Both the position numbers and the translations under genes were made by a program. Below are positions 56,391 through 64,000 of a DNA stretch of 64,000 nucleotides, one piece after another. The stretch is taken from the NCBI RefSeq assembly GCF_947504215.1, contig NZ_CANNGO010000004.1, forward strand, positions 186,001 through 250,000, given 5' to 3'. Origin of the DNA: an uncultured Ruegeria sp. (GTDB taxonomy: Bacteria > Pseudomonadota > Alphaproteobacteria > Rhodobacterales > Rhodobacteraceae). The notes below the pieces were generated by a model. That model ran no database searches, was not told the DNA's origin, and saw only the letters and a program-made list of their open reading frames with translations. Position 1 is the first letter of the stretch, and every line of letters starts with the position of its first letter.

Positions 56391-57494
56391 TCAAACAACC
56401 TCCAAAATCGGGGAACCCAGAACATCCATATCGGGCACAACGCCCAGGCCCGGGCCCTCGGGCGGGGCAATGCGACCATTGGTTCGAACAGGCGCGTCCG
56501 GGCAGATCCGCGGCGCCACGTAAGACGACAGATCACAGGTGTTCAGCAATGCCCCGTGCGGCGTGGACGCCGCAAAATGCAGCGAGGCGGCAGTAACGAT
56601 ATCCGAGCCCCATGTGCATTCGGCGCAGGTTTCGGTGCCCAGTTGCAAGCAAAGATCCCGCGCCCGGCGCATAGCTGACAAACCACCGAATTTGGACAGT
56701 TTCAGCGCCACCGCATCCATGCAGCCTAACGCATGCGCCCGCAATAGTGAGGCCAGATCATAGGCGTTTTCGTCAATTTTCATCGGCAAACCGGTGGCCT
56801 GTCGAACAGCGGCACAGTCTTCGAGCGTTTTGCAGGGCTGTTCCAACATGACATCAAGATGCGCCACCGCGCGGCCTGTGCGTGTCGCATGCAATCGCGA
56901 GGCCCCACAGTTCCAATCGCCATAGACAATCGGACCCGGTCCCACCGCTTCGCGCACTTTGAGCAAACGTTCCGCATCGGCCTCCCAGTCCCCATCGGCA
57001 CCCAGTTTCACCTGAAACTGACGTATACCGCTTTGATACGCGGTGGCTGCGATCCGAGCCATTTCGTCTGGTGCGATGCAAGTGATTGAGTGGTAAAGCG
57101 GCATATCCTTGCGCGTCCGCCCGCCCAAAAGTGCATAAAGCGGTAAACCCGTAGCCTGTCCGAACAGGTCCCAAAGCGCAATATCAACAATGGATTTGGC
57201 ATATGCATGGCCCGGCAGAAACCCATCCAGCTTGCGCATCGGCGCATCAACCCCAAAAGGTGAAATACCCAGAATTTCAGGACCCATCTCAGCCACTGCA
57301 GCCGGGACACCATCGGCATAGGCAGGTAGGTAATGTGGGATCGGACAAACCTCGCCCCAACCCTTCAACCCGGTATCCGTTTCGAAGCAAAGGACATGCG
57401 TTTTCACTGTCGCGCAGGTCTTACTTTCGGCCATGTGATAGGTCTCATGACTGGTCAGATCGACAGACCAGAGCGTTATCTTGGTGACCTTCAT
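56391..57494 (-). CDS. Enolase-superfamily epimerase, HpbD-like (MR/MLE family)
   Basis: 367 residues with an N-terminal capping domain and a modified TIM barrel. The catalytic pair Lys163 (QFQVKLG) and Lys265 (ALKLSKFGG), the metal ligands Asp193, Glu219 (EQPCKTLED) and Asp241 (KIDEN), and ECTWGSDIVTAASLH match 4-hydroxyproline betaine 2-epimerase (HpbD) in position. Such enzymes racemise or epimerise N-methylated or cyclic amino acids. Its start overlaps the next enolase-like gene's stop by ATGA. The exact substrate is not established. Confidence 0.85.
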   Translation of the reverse strand: MKVTKITLWSVDLTSHETYHMAESKTCATVKTHVLCFETDTGLKGWGEVCPIPHYLPAYADGVPAAVAEMGPEILGISPFGVDAPMRKLDGFLPGHAYAKSIVDIALWDLFGQATGLPLYALLGGRTRKDMPLYHSITCIAPDEMARIAATAYQSGIRQFQVKLGADGDWEADAERLLKVREAVGPGPIVYGDWNCGASRLHATRTGRAVAHLDVMLEQPCKTLEDCAAVRQATGLPMKIDENAYDLASLLRAHALGCMDAVALKLSKFGGLSAMRRARDLCLQLGTETCAECTWGSDIVTAASLHFAASTPHGALLNTCDLSSYVAPRICPDAPVRTNGRIAPPEGPGLGVVPDMDVLGSPILEVV

Positions 57495-58597
57495 CGGTAG
57501 ACCGCCACCGGATCGCCCAGCACGTCTTCGTCCGGATACACGCCAAGTCCCGGCGTTTCGGGCAGGTGCAGGTGGCCATTGCGATTGCGCGGGCCACGGC
57601 CTCCAGCGATATCAACGGTGATCATGTCCTGACAAGCCCAGACCGCGTGACAATTGTCGTCCGGAACGGTTGCGGCCAGATGCAGCGCCTCGGTATCGGC
57701 CAGAACCGAGCCGCCTGTGGCCATCACAAACATGTCGATGCAATGGACCAGCGCGATGTCCCGTATCCGCGCGGCCTTGGTCAGCCCACCTACGCGGTTC
57801 AGCTTGATCCCAAACACCTCGGCCAACCCGTCACGGGCAATCCGGGTGGCGTCCTGCAAGGTGACAAGACTTTCGTCCACAGAAACGGGTGAGGCGTGAC
57901 GACCCGAGATCGCCGCAATATCGTCTAATGTTTCACAGGGCTGTTCGAACATCACATTCATGTCTTCGCAAGCCGTCATGACCTTCAATGCTTGCTGCCG
58001 CGTCCAACCCCGGTTCACATCGTAAAGAACGATCTCACCGGGTTTCCGGATGCTTTCTACATCGCGGACACGGGCAATGTCGCGCTCGACAGCGCCACCA
58101 ATCTTGACCGAGTGTGCTACGTAACCACGGTCGCGATACCGCTCCATCACTTCGCGGGTTTCTTCAGCCGTCTTGGCGCCGACCGAGGACGCAATCGGGC
58201 GCGGCGTGCGCGACCCACCGCCCATCAGATCCGCAATCGGTAAACCCGCTGCTTGTCCGGCAATATCCCAGCACGCCATATCAATCGGGCTTTTGGCATA
58301 GAGATGTCCGGGCAAGGCCGTGTCCATCGCCCGCTCGACCTCAAGGACGCGACGCGGGTCAAGACCCATGACAAAGGGCGCTATCGTCTCGATTCCCGCC
58401 CGGATACCCGGCCCGTGGGCAGGGACGTAGGTGTGACCCCAAGGCGTTCCTTCGCCCCAACCGATCAAGCCACTTTCCGTCTCGATTTTCACCAGAGTTG
58501 CGTCCAGAATTTCGAACTTCAGCCGACCACCAGACAACCAATAGGGATGCTCGAGCGGCAGATCGACGTGATAGACCGAGATCCGGGTGATTTTCAT
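57491..58597 (-). CDS. Enolase-superfamily enzyme, cis-3-hydroxyproline dehydratase-like (MR/MLE family)
   Basis: 368 residues, second enolase-type gene of the operon. Two-lysine active site: Lys165 (HSVKIGG) and Lys265 (FGIKLNRVGG), with metal ligands at about Asp193 (YDVNRGW), Glu218 (EQPCETLDD) and Asp241 (VDESL). The cap has WLSGGRLKFEILDATLVKIE and WGEGTPWGHTYVPAHGPG, which I associate with cis-3-hydroxy-L-proline dehydratase-type enzymes. It is distinct from the adjacent HpbD-like protein, so the two probably catalyse successive steps. Start overlaps the cupin stop by ATGA. Confidence 0.83.
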   Translation of the reverse strand: MKITRISVYHVDLPLEHPYWLSGGRLKFEILDATLVKIETESGLIGWGEGTPWGHTYVPAHGPGIRAGIETIAPFVMGLDPRRVLEVERAMDTALPGHLYAKSPIDMACWDIAGQAAGLPIADLMGGGSRTPRPIASSVGAKTAEETREVMERYRDRGYVAHSVKIGGAVERDIARVRDVESIRKPGEIVLYDVNRGWTRQQALKVMTACEDMNVMFEQPCETLDDIAAISGRHASPVSVDESLVTLQDATRIARDGLAEVFGIKLNRVGGLTKAARIRDIALVHCIDMFVMATGGSVLADTEALHLAATVPDDNCHAVWACQDMITVDIAGGRGPRNRNGHLHLPETPGLGVYPDEDVLGDPVAVYR

Positions 58598-58878
58598 TTT
58601 AGCTCCACCTCGATAAACGACATCGGGGCATCCCCCGCATTGATCACGTTGTGCTGAACGCCTTTATCCCGACGATACGCTGCACCAGCAGGAACGGTGA
58701 CTTCATTGATCGTGCCATCCGGCAGCTCCAGACGCATATGGCATTCGGTGACAGCTGTAATGACATAGTCCATTGCGTGGCGATGCCATCCTGTTTGCGC
58801 ACCGCGTTCGAAATCGAAACGGGTTACCCGGACACGCGCGTCGTCGATCATCTGGGTTGCAACGGCCTGTGGTCTCAT
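58594..58878 (-). CDS. Small single-domain cupin
   Basis: 94 residues, one cupin barrel. Metal-binding motif GWHRHAMDYVITAV (His-x-His plus a later Glu position) and second motif KGVQHNVINAGDAPM, so one metal site is likely. The ATG at 58878 has AAAGGAATATCTGAA upstream; the frame from 58947 runs into the gap beyond. Its stop overlaps the next enolase-type gene by 4 bases. It is not DddQ itself (that is the neighbour) and too short for DddW; it may be a small isomerase or a ligand sensor. Function open. Confidence 0.72.
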   Translation of the reverse strand: MRPQAVATQMIDDARVRVTRFDFERGAQTGWHRHAMDYVITAVTECHMRLELPDGTINEVTVPAGAAYRRDKGVQHNVINAGDAPMSFIEVELK

Positions 58879-58977
58879 TTCAGATATTCCTTTTCTGGTT
58901 GTCCTGTTCGCCCAATCTGCACACCAGATCTGGCGCCAGCACTTCAACGGCCCGAACTGTCAGTTGGTCAGGTCACA

Positions 58978-59556
58978 TCATGCGGCATCCATCTGCGGCA
59001 AATCCTCAATACCCTCGCCCCGCCATAGGACGAACGTCAGGATCGATTTGTCGTAGGTATCCATCGCATGGCTTTGCCAGCTGCCGTGCAGACGCGTCTG
59101 TCCCGGTCCAACCTGGGCTTCATCCCCTGCGACTTTGAACAGGGCATCTCCGGCGAGGTTCAGATACAACTCCTCGGCCTGATGACTGTGCCAGTCGTAT
59201 TCCAGACCAGTACCCCAAAAGGCGATGTATCCGCGTAGCTGGGTCGAGTAAAAATGACCACTCGGCCCGAACAACTCAAAATACCCGTACCTGTTAAGAA
59301 AATCGACACCAACCTCTTCCTCGGAATAGGCAAGCTGCCAGTTGACCAAATGCGCCGTTGCGCGAACCGCGTCGACCATATGCGTGGTCAAATCTGTTCC
59401 AGCCTCATCAAAGCTTTTGACCAAATCCAACGCGGGGATGGGCGTCGGCTGCAGGCCCGATGGTGTCAGATCGGTCGGCCAGGCTCCGAACTTCGAAAGA
59501 TCGGGATGTGATTGGTGCAGCTGCCGGGCCGCTTCAAGGAGGTCGTCGAGTGTCAC
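58978..59556 (-). CDS. dddQ: Dimethylsulfoniopropionate lyase DddQ
   Basis: Cleaves DMSP into dimethyl sulfide and acrylate; a cupin-type metal-dependent lyase of 192 residues. The ligands and base reported for Ruegeria lacuscaerulensis DddQ fall at identical numbers: His125, Glu129, Tyr131 (HSHQAEELY) and His163 (SWQSHAMD), with Tyr120 also present. Long stretches such as [11 protein letters not shown] and STQLRGY match my memory of the R. pomeroyi enzyme. Start is a GTG at 59556 overlapping the dehydrogenase stop (GTGA). About 100 bases separate it from the small cupin downstream. Its setting among betaine-type catabolic genes leaves open whether DMSP is the only substrate. Confidence 0.93.
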   Translation of the reverse strand: MTLDDLLEAARQLHQSHPDLSKFGAWPTDLTPSGLQPTPIPALDLVKSFDEAGTDLTTHMVDAVRATAHLVNWQLAYSEEEVGVDFLNRYGYFELFGPSGHFYSTQLRGYIAFWGTGLEYDWHSHQAEELYLNLAGDALFKVAGDEAQVGPGQTRLHGSWQSHAMDTYDKSILTFVLWRGEGIEDLPQMDAA

Positions 59557-60635
59557 GGGATCACCACAATGTTGCCGGTATGCGCTTTGTCGATAAAGGC
59601 CTTCTGGGCCTCACGCAGATCAGCTAACGGATAGGTTGCGGCCAATGCTGGCTTGATCTTGCCATCCTCTATGTATTTCACGACATCGGTGAAGTTTTCC
59701 GGCCGGTTCACGGTCGACCCGGTAAAGGTCAGATCGCGCAGGTAGAATGTGCGCAGGTCAAGTTCGACCAGCGGACCCGCAATCGCACCAGAACACGTAT
59801 AGCGGCCACCCCGCTCCAGCACATCAATTAGACTGGCCCACATCGGCCCACCAACAACGTCGGCAACAACCGTCACCTTCTCGCCGTTCAGCGCAGCTTT
59901 CAGGTTTTCGGGGCTGCGCGGCAGAAGGCGGTCGGGCCCAAGCCTGGCGACATCTTCATGTTTCGCTTCGGACGCCATTGCAATCACCCGCGCACCGCGC
60001 AGCTTGGACAGTTGGATCAACGCGCCACCAACCCCGCCAGAAGCGCCAGGGATCAGAACGGTATCGCCTGCTCCAACATTGGCGCGATCCACCATGCCTT
60101 CGGCGGTGACATAGCCACAGATGAACGTGGCCAATTCTGCGTCACTCAGGTCACTCTCGATTGGCGCAATGCCGCGTACATCAGCCTTGGTGTATTCTGC
60201 AAAGCCGCCGTCGCATTCCGACCCGAAATACCCGGCCTTGTCGCGGTTCATCGGATCGTCCCAGTCGCGCAACCACCCGGCCACCATGACGCGTTTGCCG
60301 ATCAGCGAGGGGTCTGCACCCTCACCAACGGCCACAACGGTCCCCACTGCATCCGCACCCTGGATGCGCGGGAAGGTTAGTGGCGCGCCGCCCCAAGTGC
60401 TGTCCTCGTCATCGACCTGCGAATAGGCACCGCCGGTCGTGGCCTCATCCACGGCCTTGGAATACCAGCCCGTTCGCGTATTCACATCCGTATTGTTCAG
60501 ACCGCAGGCGCCAACCTTGATCACGACCTCCATCGGCCCTGCTTGCGGCGTTGGCCAGCTGTCGTGCCATTCGTATTTGTCCATATCACCATGACCCGTG
60601 AGGACCATGGCCTTCATTGTTTGAGGCAGCGTCAT
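59553..60635 (-). CDS. Zinc-type alcohol dehydrogenase-like MDR protein
   Basis: 360-residue medium-chain dehydrogenase/reductase. It opens with [17 protein letters not shown], has [15 protein letters not shown] (Asn at the usual zinc-ligand Cys position), an insert after it (~60-85), and a Rossmann motif [13 protein letters not shown]. This is a Qor/AdhP-like zinc-poor type rather than AcuI of acrylate metabolism, as far as I can tell. It overlaps the demethylase stop by TGATG and dddQ by GTGA, so is in the same operon. It may oxidise or reduce a product of the pathway. Confidence 0.85.
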   Translation of the reverse strand: MTLPQTMKAMVLTGHGDMDKYEWHDSWPTPQAGPMEVVIKVGACGLNNTDVNTRTGWYSKAVDEATTGGAYSQVDDEDSTWGGAPLTFPRIQGADAVGTVVAVGEGADPSLIGKRVMVAGWLRDWDDPMNRDKAGYFGSECDGGFAEYTKADVRGIAPIESDLSDAELATFICGYVTAEGMVDRANVGAGDTVLIPGASGGVGGALIQLSKLRGARVIAMASEAKHEDVARLGPDRLLPRSPENLKAALNGEKVTVVADVVGGPMWASLIDVLERGGRYTCSGAIAGPLVELDLRTFYLRDLTFTGSTVNRPENFTDVVKYIEDGKIKPALAATYPLADLREAQKAFIDKAHTGNIVVIP

Positions 60636-63088
60636 CAGATTGTCTCCAGAATTGCGTCCGTTCGCGGCAGCAAGCTTTGAGGGTCATAGGCGGGTTCACT
60701 CAACACGCGAGCTGCGCGGGGGTGGCCATGGATCACCACGGTGAGCTTTGTCCCTGGCTTCGCGGCGTCTGGCTCGATGTATGCAAAGGCCAGAATCTTG
60801 CCGATCGTGTGGCCATAGACAACCGATGCCGTGGACCCGACTACGCGGCTGTCCAGTAGAACCGCCTCACCTCCGTGCCCGTCGATTTCACCATCCGGTT
60901 CGATTTCCAGATAGGCGCAGATCCAAGGCAGGTCTGTGTTCTGAGTCTTGTCTTTGCCCAGATAGTCTTTGTCCGTACGTGCAAAGCGCAGCACGTCGGC
61001 CTCGGCCAAAGTGACTTCGTTGGTCAGTTCGCTCGCGCCTTTGAAGCCCTTCTCCATCCGCATCACGTTCATGGCAAAGCTGCCATAGTCGGTGATGCCG
61101 TGCGGCTCACCCGCTGCCCAAAGCGCATTGTAGACATCGAGGCAGGCGGCATTGGGCATGTGCAGCTCCCACCCCAGTTCCCCGGCATAGGACATTCGGA
61201 AGGCCCAGACGGGGTGACCGGCGATTATGATCTGTTGCGCTGACAGCCAACGGAATCCTGCATTGCTCAGGTCAGCATCGGTACAGCGGGAGAGCACGTC
61301 GCGCGACCGGGGACCGTTCAAGGAGAGAGCGGACCATTTGGCGGACAAGGCAGTGATCTGTACATCTTCATCCCGGCGCTGCTGCGCCAGATGGTCCAGC
61401 AGGCGCTGTTCAAAGAAGGCGGCGCAGACCAGATAGAACCGATCCTTGTCCATACGGATTATGGCCGTCTCCAAGTCGATCCGTCCACGCCGGTTCAGCA
61501 TATGGGTCAGGGTGATCGAGCCGATTTTTTGCGGCATCCGGTTTGCGGTCAGGCGGTCCAGCAAGGCATAGGCGTCCGGCCCCACCACCTCGACCTTGGT
61601 GAAGGCGGTGACATCCATGATGCCGACGCGTTCGCGCACCGCTTTGACCTCAGCCGCGACCAAGTCGTCGACAGGTGTACGGCGGAAGGAATAGTGATCG
61701 CGTTGCTCGACTCCGTCCCGCGCAAACCAGCGGGGGCGTTCGAAGCCGTAGACCTCTTCATGCACCGCGCCTTTGGATTTTAGCAGCTCATGCAGCGGCG
61801 ATGGCTTGATCGGACGTCCCGCCAGACGGTTGAAATGCGGAAAGGGAATCTCGTGGCGCAGGCAGTAATCTTCCTCAGCTTTGGTCACCTGCCACGCCTT
61901 TGTCGCGTAGCTGCCGAACCGGCGCGGATCGTACTCGCGCATCGAGATGTCGGCCGCGCCATGCACCATCCAGCGCGCCAGTTCACGGGTCAGGCCCGGG
62001 CCCCAACCAATGCCGATCTGTGTACCACAGCAGCACCAATAGTTCCGAACACCGGGCGCTGGTCCAATCAACGGGTTGCCGTCCGGTGGGTGCGAAATCG
62101 CCCCATGTACGTCGCGCTGAATGCCAAGCTCAGCAAAGATCGGCATCCGGTTCAGGCTTTCTTCAAGCCTCGGCATGACCCGATCGTAGTCTGCATCAAA
62201 CAGCCAATTCTCGTATTCCCAGGGGCAATGATCATGCCAGACCGAATTCGGATTCTCTTTCTCGTAGATCCCGATCAACCCGCGGTTCTGTTCCATCCGG
62301 ATGTAACCCGAAACTTTGCGGTCGTCGCGGATCACCGGCAGTTCGTTGTCCAGCCCCTGAAACTCCGGAACCGGCTCGGTCACGAAGTAATGGTGCGTCA
62401 TCGAGGTCATTGGCAGTTGAAGGCCTGACCACTCGCCCATTTGCCGCGCATAGGTACCGCCAGCGTTCACCACATGCTCACAAGTGATAGCGCCCTGCTC
62501 GGTCTCGACCACCCACTCGCCGGTCCGTGTCTGTGTGATGTTAGTCGCACGGCAGTTGCGGAAGATGCGCACACCCTTTTGACGGGCGCCATTGGCCATC
62601 GCCATGGTCACGTTGGTTGGATCGACATGGCCATCATCCGGCGTATAGAGCGCACCCAACACGCCCTCGATATTGTAGAACGGGTGCAACTCGGCCACTT
62701 TCTCCGGTCCGACCAGCTCGATATTGAAGCCAAGTGCGCGGCCCACGGACAGGGTATGGCGCAGCCAGTCCATCTCATCCTCGGTATAGGCCAGACGGAA
62801 GGAGCCGCAGCCGTGCCATGTGACGGATTGGCCGGTTTCAGCCTCCAACACACCGGAATACAGCCTAATATTGTAGTCAACGCACTTGCCCAGTCCAAAG
62901 CTTGAGGTCGAATGCGTGATCTGCCCGGCCGCGTGCCAGGTGCTGCCGCTGGTCAGCTCGGCCTTTTCCAGGAGCACGGTATCACTGCCCCATCCTTCAT
63001 GCGCCAGATGATAGGCCAAACCGACCCCCATGACGCCTCCGCCAACGATTACCACACGGGCATTTGATGGCAGTTCGTTCCCGGACAT
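60635..63088 (-). CDS. FAD-dependent demethylase with GcvT domains (dimethylglycine-dehydrogenase-like)
   Basis: 817 residues. An FAD-binding oxidoreductase (VVIVGGGVMGVGLAYHLA, ~12-29) with the His in SGSTWHAAGQ (His52) that carries covalent FAD in dimethylglycine dehydrogenases; a middle FAO_M-like segment (~370-430); then GcvT/aminomethyltransferase domains (VVGPDAYALLDRLTANR, MSYAGELGWELH) to the C-terminus. Such enzymes remove an N-methyl group and hand it to tetrahydrofolate. It differs from DmdA, which has the GcvT part only. First gene of the seven-gene dddQ operon; GAGGAAAAATC precedes its ATG. Substrate unknown. Confidence 0.9.
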   Translation of the reverse strand: MSGNELPSNARVVIVGGGVMGVGLAYHLAHEGWGSDTVLLEKAELTSGSTWHAAGQITHSTSSFGLGKCVDYNIRLYSGVLEAETGQSVTWHGCGSFRLAYTEDEMDWLRHTLSVGRALGFNIELVGPEKVAELHPFYNIEGVLGALYTPDDGHVDPTNVTMAMANGARQKGVRIFRNCRATNITQTRTGEWVVETEQGAITCEHVVNAGGTYARQMGEWSGLQLPMTSMTHHYFVTEPVPEFQGLDNELPVIRDDRKVSGYIRMEQNRGLIGIYEKENPNSVWHDHCPWEYENWLFDADYDRVMPRLEESLNRMPIFAELGIQRDVHGAISHPPDGNPLIGPAPGVRNYWCCCGTQIGIGWGPGLTRELARWMVHGAADISMREYDPRRFGSYATKAWQVTKAEEDYCLRHEIPFPHFNRLAGRPIKPSPLHELLKSKGAVHEEVYGFERPRWFARDGVEQRDHYSFRRTPVDDLVAAEVKAVRERVGIMDVTAFTKVEVVGPDAYALLDRLTANRMPQKIGSITLTHMLNRRGRIDLETAIIRMDKDRFYLVCAAFFEQRLLDHLAQQRRDEDVQITALSAKWSALSLNGPRSRDVLSRCTDADLSNAGFRWLSAQQIIIAGHPVWAFRMSYAGELGWELHMPNAACLDVYNALWAAGEPHGITDYGSFAMNVMRMEKGFKGASELTNEVTLAEADVLRFARTDKDYLGKDKTQNTDLPWICAYLEIEPDGEIDGHGGEAVLLDSRVVGSTASVVYGHTIGKILAFAYIEPDAAKPGTKLTVVIHGHPRAARVLSEPAYDPQSLLPRTDAILETI

Positions 63089-63134
63089 GATTTTTCCTCT
63101 TCCCGAGTCGTGTTTCTACTCGACAGGCTAATTC

Positions 63135-63179
63135 CACAAATGTACCATCGTCAATCATGAATGACACAAATGTATCATC
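63135..63179 (+). promoter_or_regulatory. Pair of 15-base direct repeats around the RpiR start
   Basis: CACAAATGTACCATC (63135-63149) and CACAAATGTATCATC (63165-63179) differ at one base and are 30 bases apart, about three helical turns. One lies in the divergent promoter region, the other in the first codons of the regulator. Good candidate operator pair for the RpiR-type protein. Confidence 0.6.
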
Positions 63180-64000
63180 AGCTGTTCTGGACCGCCTGTC
63201 CGAGGAATGGAACGCGCTGACGCCCGAGGCCCAAAAGGCCGCGCGTTACGTGCTGGAAAATCCAACGGATGTAGGGGTTTCGACCGTGCGCGAGATTGCA
63301 GAAGCGGCCAAAGTGAAACCCAACACCTTTGTCCGGATGGCACGGCAGGTGGGGTTCGAAGGATATGAAGACTTCCGCGCCCCTTTCCGTGACGCGATTC
63401 GTCAGGGCATCGTGTCCTTTCCCGACCGAGCACGTTGGCTGCAGACAATCGGCAAGACAGGCGAACTGGGCGGGCTTTACGCCGATATGATCGGCGCCGC
63501 GATCCGCAATATCGAAGACACCTTTGCCGGGATAGATGCCGAGGGCCTGAAAGCCGCGGCCGAAGACATCTGGAATTGCCGTCAGATTTTCACGCTGGGG
63601 GTGGGCGTCAACAACTCAAATGCTCGCAATTTTACCTATCTTGCCTCAACCGGTATGAAGCAGTTTCACGCCATACCTCGACCCGGCTCGACCCCAGTCG
63701 ACGATCTGGCTTGGGCGGATGAGCAAGACGTACTGATCGCGATCACCTGCCATCCCTACCGCACCGAAGTCATCGACGCGATCAAGCTGGCGCGGCAACA
63801 GGGAATGACAGTCATCGGCATTTCCGACAGCCCGGCCAGCCCGGTCATCCTGAACGCACAGCACGGTTTTGTCGTTGCTGCCGACACGCCGCAATTCTTC
63901 CCGTCCTCCGTTTCGACCATCGCGCTGCTGGAAACGCTTCTGTCCTTTGTGATCGCCGTCTCCAGCGACGAGATTGTCGAACGGGTCGAACGGTTTCATC
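63157..64000 (+). CDS. RpiR family transcriptional regulator (3' partial)
   Basis: At least 281 residues, running off the window. N-terminal RpiR helix-turn-helix (LTPEAQKAARYVLENP, STVREIAEAAKVKPNTFVRMARQVGFEGYEDFR) and a SIS sugar-isomerase-type sensor domain (~120 on: FTLGVGVNNSNARNF, DVLIAITCHPYRTEVIDAIKLARQQGM). Divergent from the seven-gene dddQ operon with 68 bases between starts, so it is the likely local regulator. SIS domains usually sense phosphosugars, but here the effector may be a pathway intermediate. Only the ATG at 63157 fits; upstream it meets a stop. Confidence 0.88.
   Translation, partial: MNDTNVSSAVLDRLSEEWNALTPEAQKAARYVLENPTDVGVSTVREIAEAAKVKPNTFVRMARQVGFEGYEDFRAPFRDAIRQGIVSFPDRARWLQTIGKTGELGGLYADMIGAAIRNIEDTFAGIDAEGLKAAAEDIWNCRQIFTLGVGVNNSNARNFTYLASTGMKQFHAIPRPGSTPVDDLAWADEQDVLIAITCHPYRTEVIDAIKLARQQGMTVIGISDSPASPVILNAQHGFVVAADTPQFFPSSVSTIALLETLLSFVIAVSSDEIVERVERFH

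Noticed and set aside
60635..63088. Identification as DmdA (DMSP demethylase)
   Set aside because: DmdA has only a GcvT-like part of ~365 residues. This protein is 817 residues with an intact FAD domain and the covalent-FAD His.

Overview
The window reads as one continuous stretch of an alphaproteobacterial chromosome, most likely from the marine Roseobacter group (Rhodobacteraceae, Ruegeria-like). The grounds are a DMSP lyase gene (dddQ) whose protein matches my recollection of the Ruegeria enzyme down to residue numbering, a split pheS/pheT pair, small conserved ORFs I associate with roseobacters, many GTG/TTG starts with 4-base stop/start overlaps, and a GC-rich base composition by eye. 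I see no rRNA, tRNA, CRISPR array, prophage, integrase or transposase. Coding density is very high, and with the small genes added here no gene-free stretch exceeds about 300 bases.

Layout. 1-9.4 kb: a DsbD-domain periplasmic protein, a NUDIX hydrolase, an RND efflux pair, moaB, a LysE exporter, a phosphoesterase and a uracil-DNA glycosylase without the usual Fe-S cysteines, then a secreted protein built of tandem four-cysteine modules. 9.5-13.5 kb: a tightly overlapping operon pyrB - two small membrane ORFs - a dihydroorotase homologue lacking its metal ligands - plsY - an 89-residue ORF. 13.6-20.5 kb: YHS protein, outer-membrane barrel, two MDR oxidoreductases, a DUF2189 membrane protein, COQ9, ribosomal protein S21 with an extended Shine-Dalgarno, and a CAP-domain protein with acidic repeats. 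20.5-28.8 kb: PPK2, CPBP protease, an Lrp/alanine dehydrogenase pair with a candidate operator, adjacent MscL and MscS channels, GST, YtoQ, methyltransferase and LysR. 28.9-34.8 kb: pheT and pheS on the minus strand separated by four unrelated genes. 34.9-45.7 kb: gshA, an acetyltransferase-like protein, rsmE, ubiA, an OmpA-family protein, moaDE, pgsA, a DMT transporter and uvrC. 46-54.9 kb: SDR, cation exchanger, a 56-residue zinc-ribbon protein, S49 peptidase, ABC exporter, crotonase, CoA transferase/racemase, and divergent hemE/hemC. 55.1-64 kb: a catabolic island.

The island is the most distinctive part. Seven minus-strand genes with overlapping ends (the exception is a ~100-base gap before the small cupin) encode a dimethylglycine-dehydrogenase-like FAD/GcvT demethylase, an MDR dehydrogenase, DddQ, a small cupin, two enolase-superfamily enzymes with the two-lysine active site of betaine/hydroxyproline epimerases, and a class III aminotransferase. 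An RpiR-type regulator is divergent from them, with two near-identical 15-base direct repeats around its start. Together they suggest uptake-independent processing of an N- or S-methylated osmolyte: epimerisation or dehydration, demethylation onto a folate, lyase cleavage and transamination. DMSP is the obvious substrate for DddQ itself; the substrate of the remaining enzymes cannot be read from sequence.
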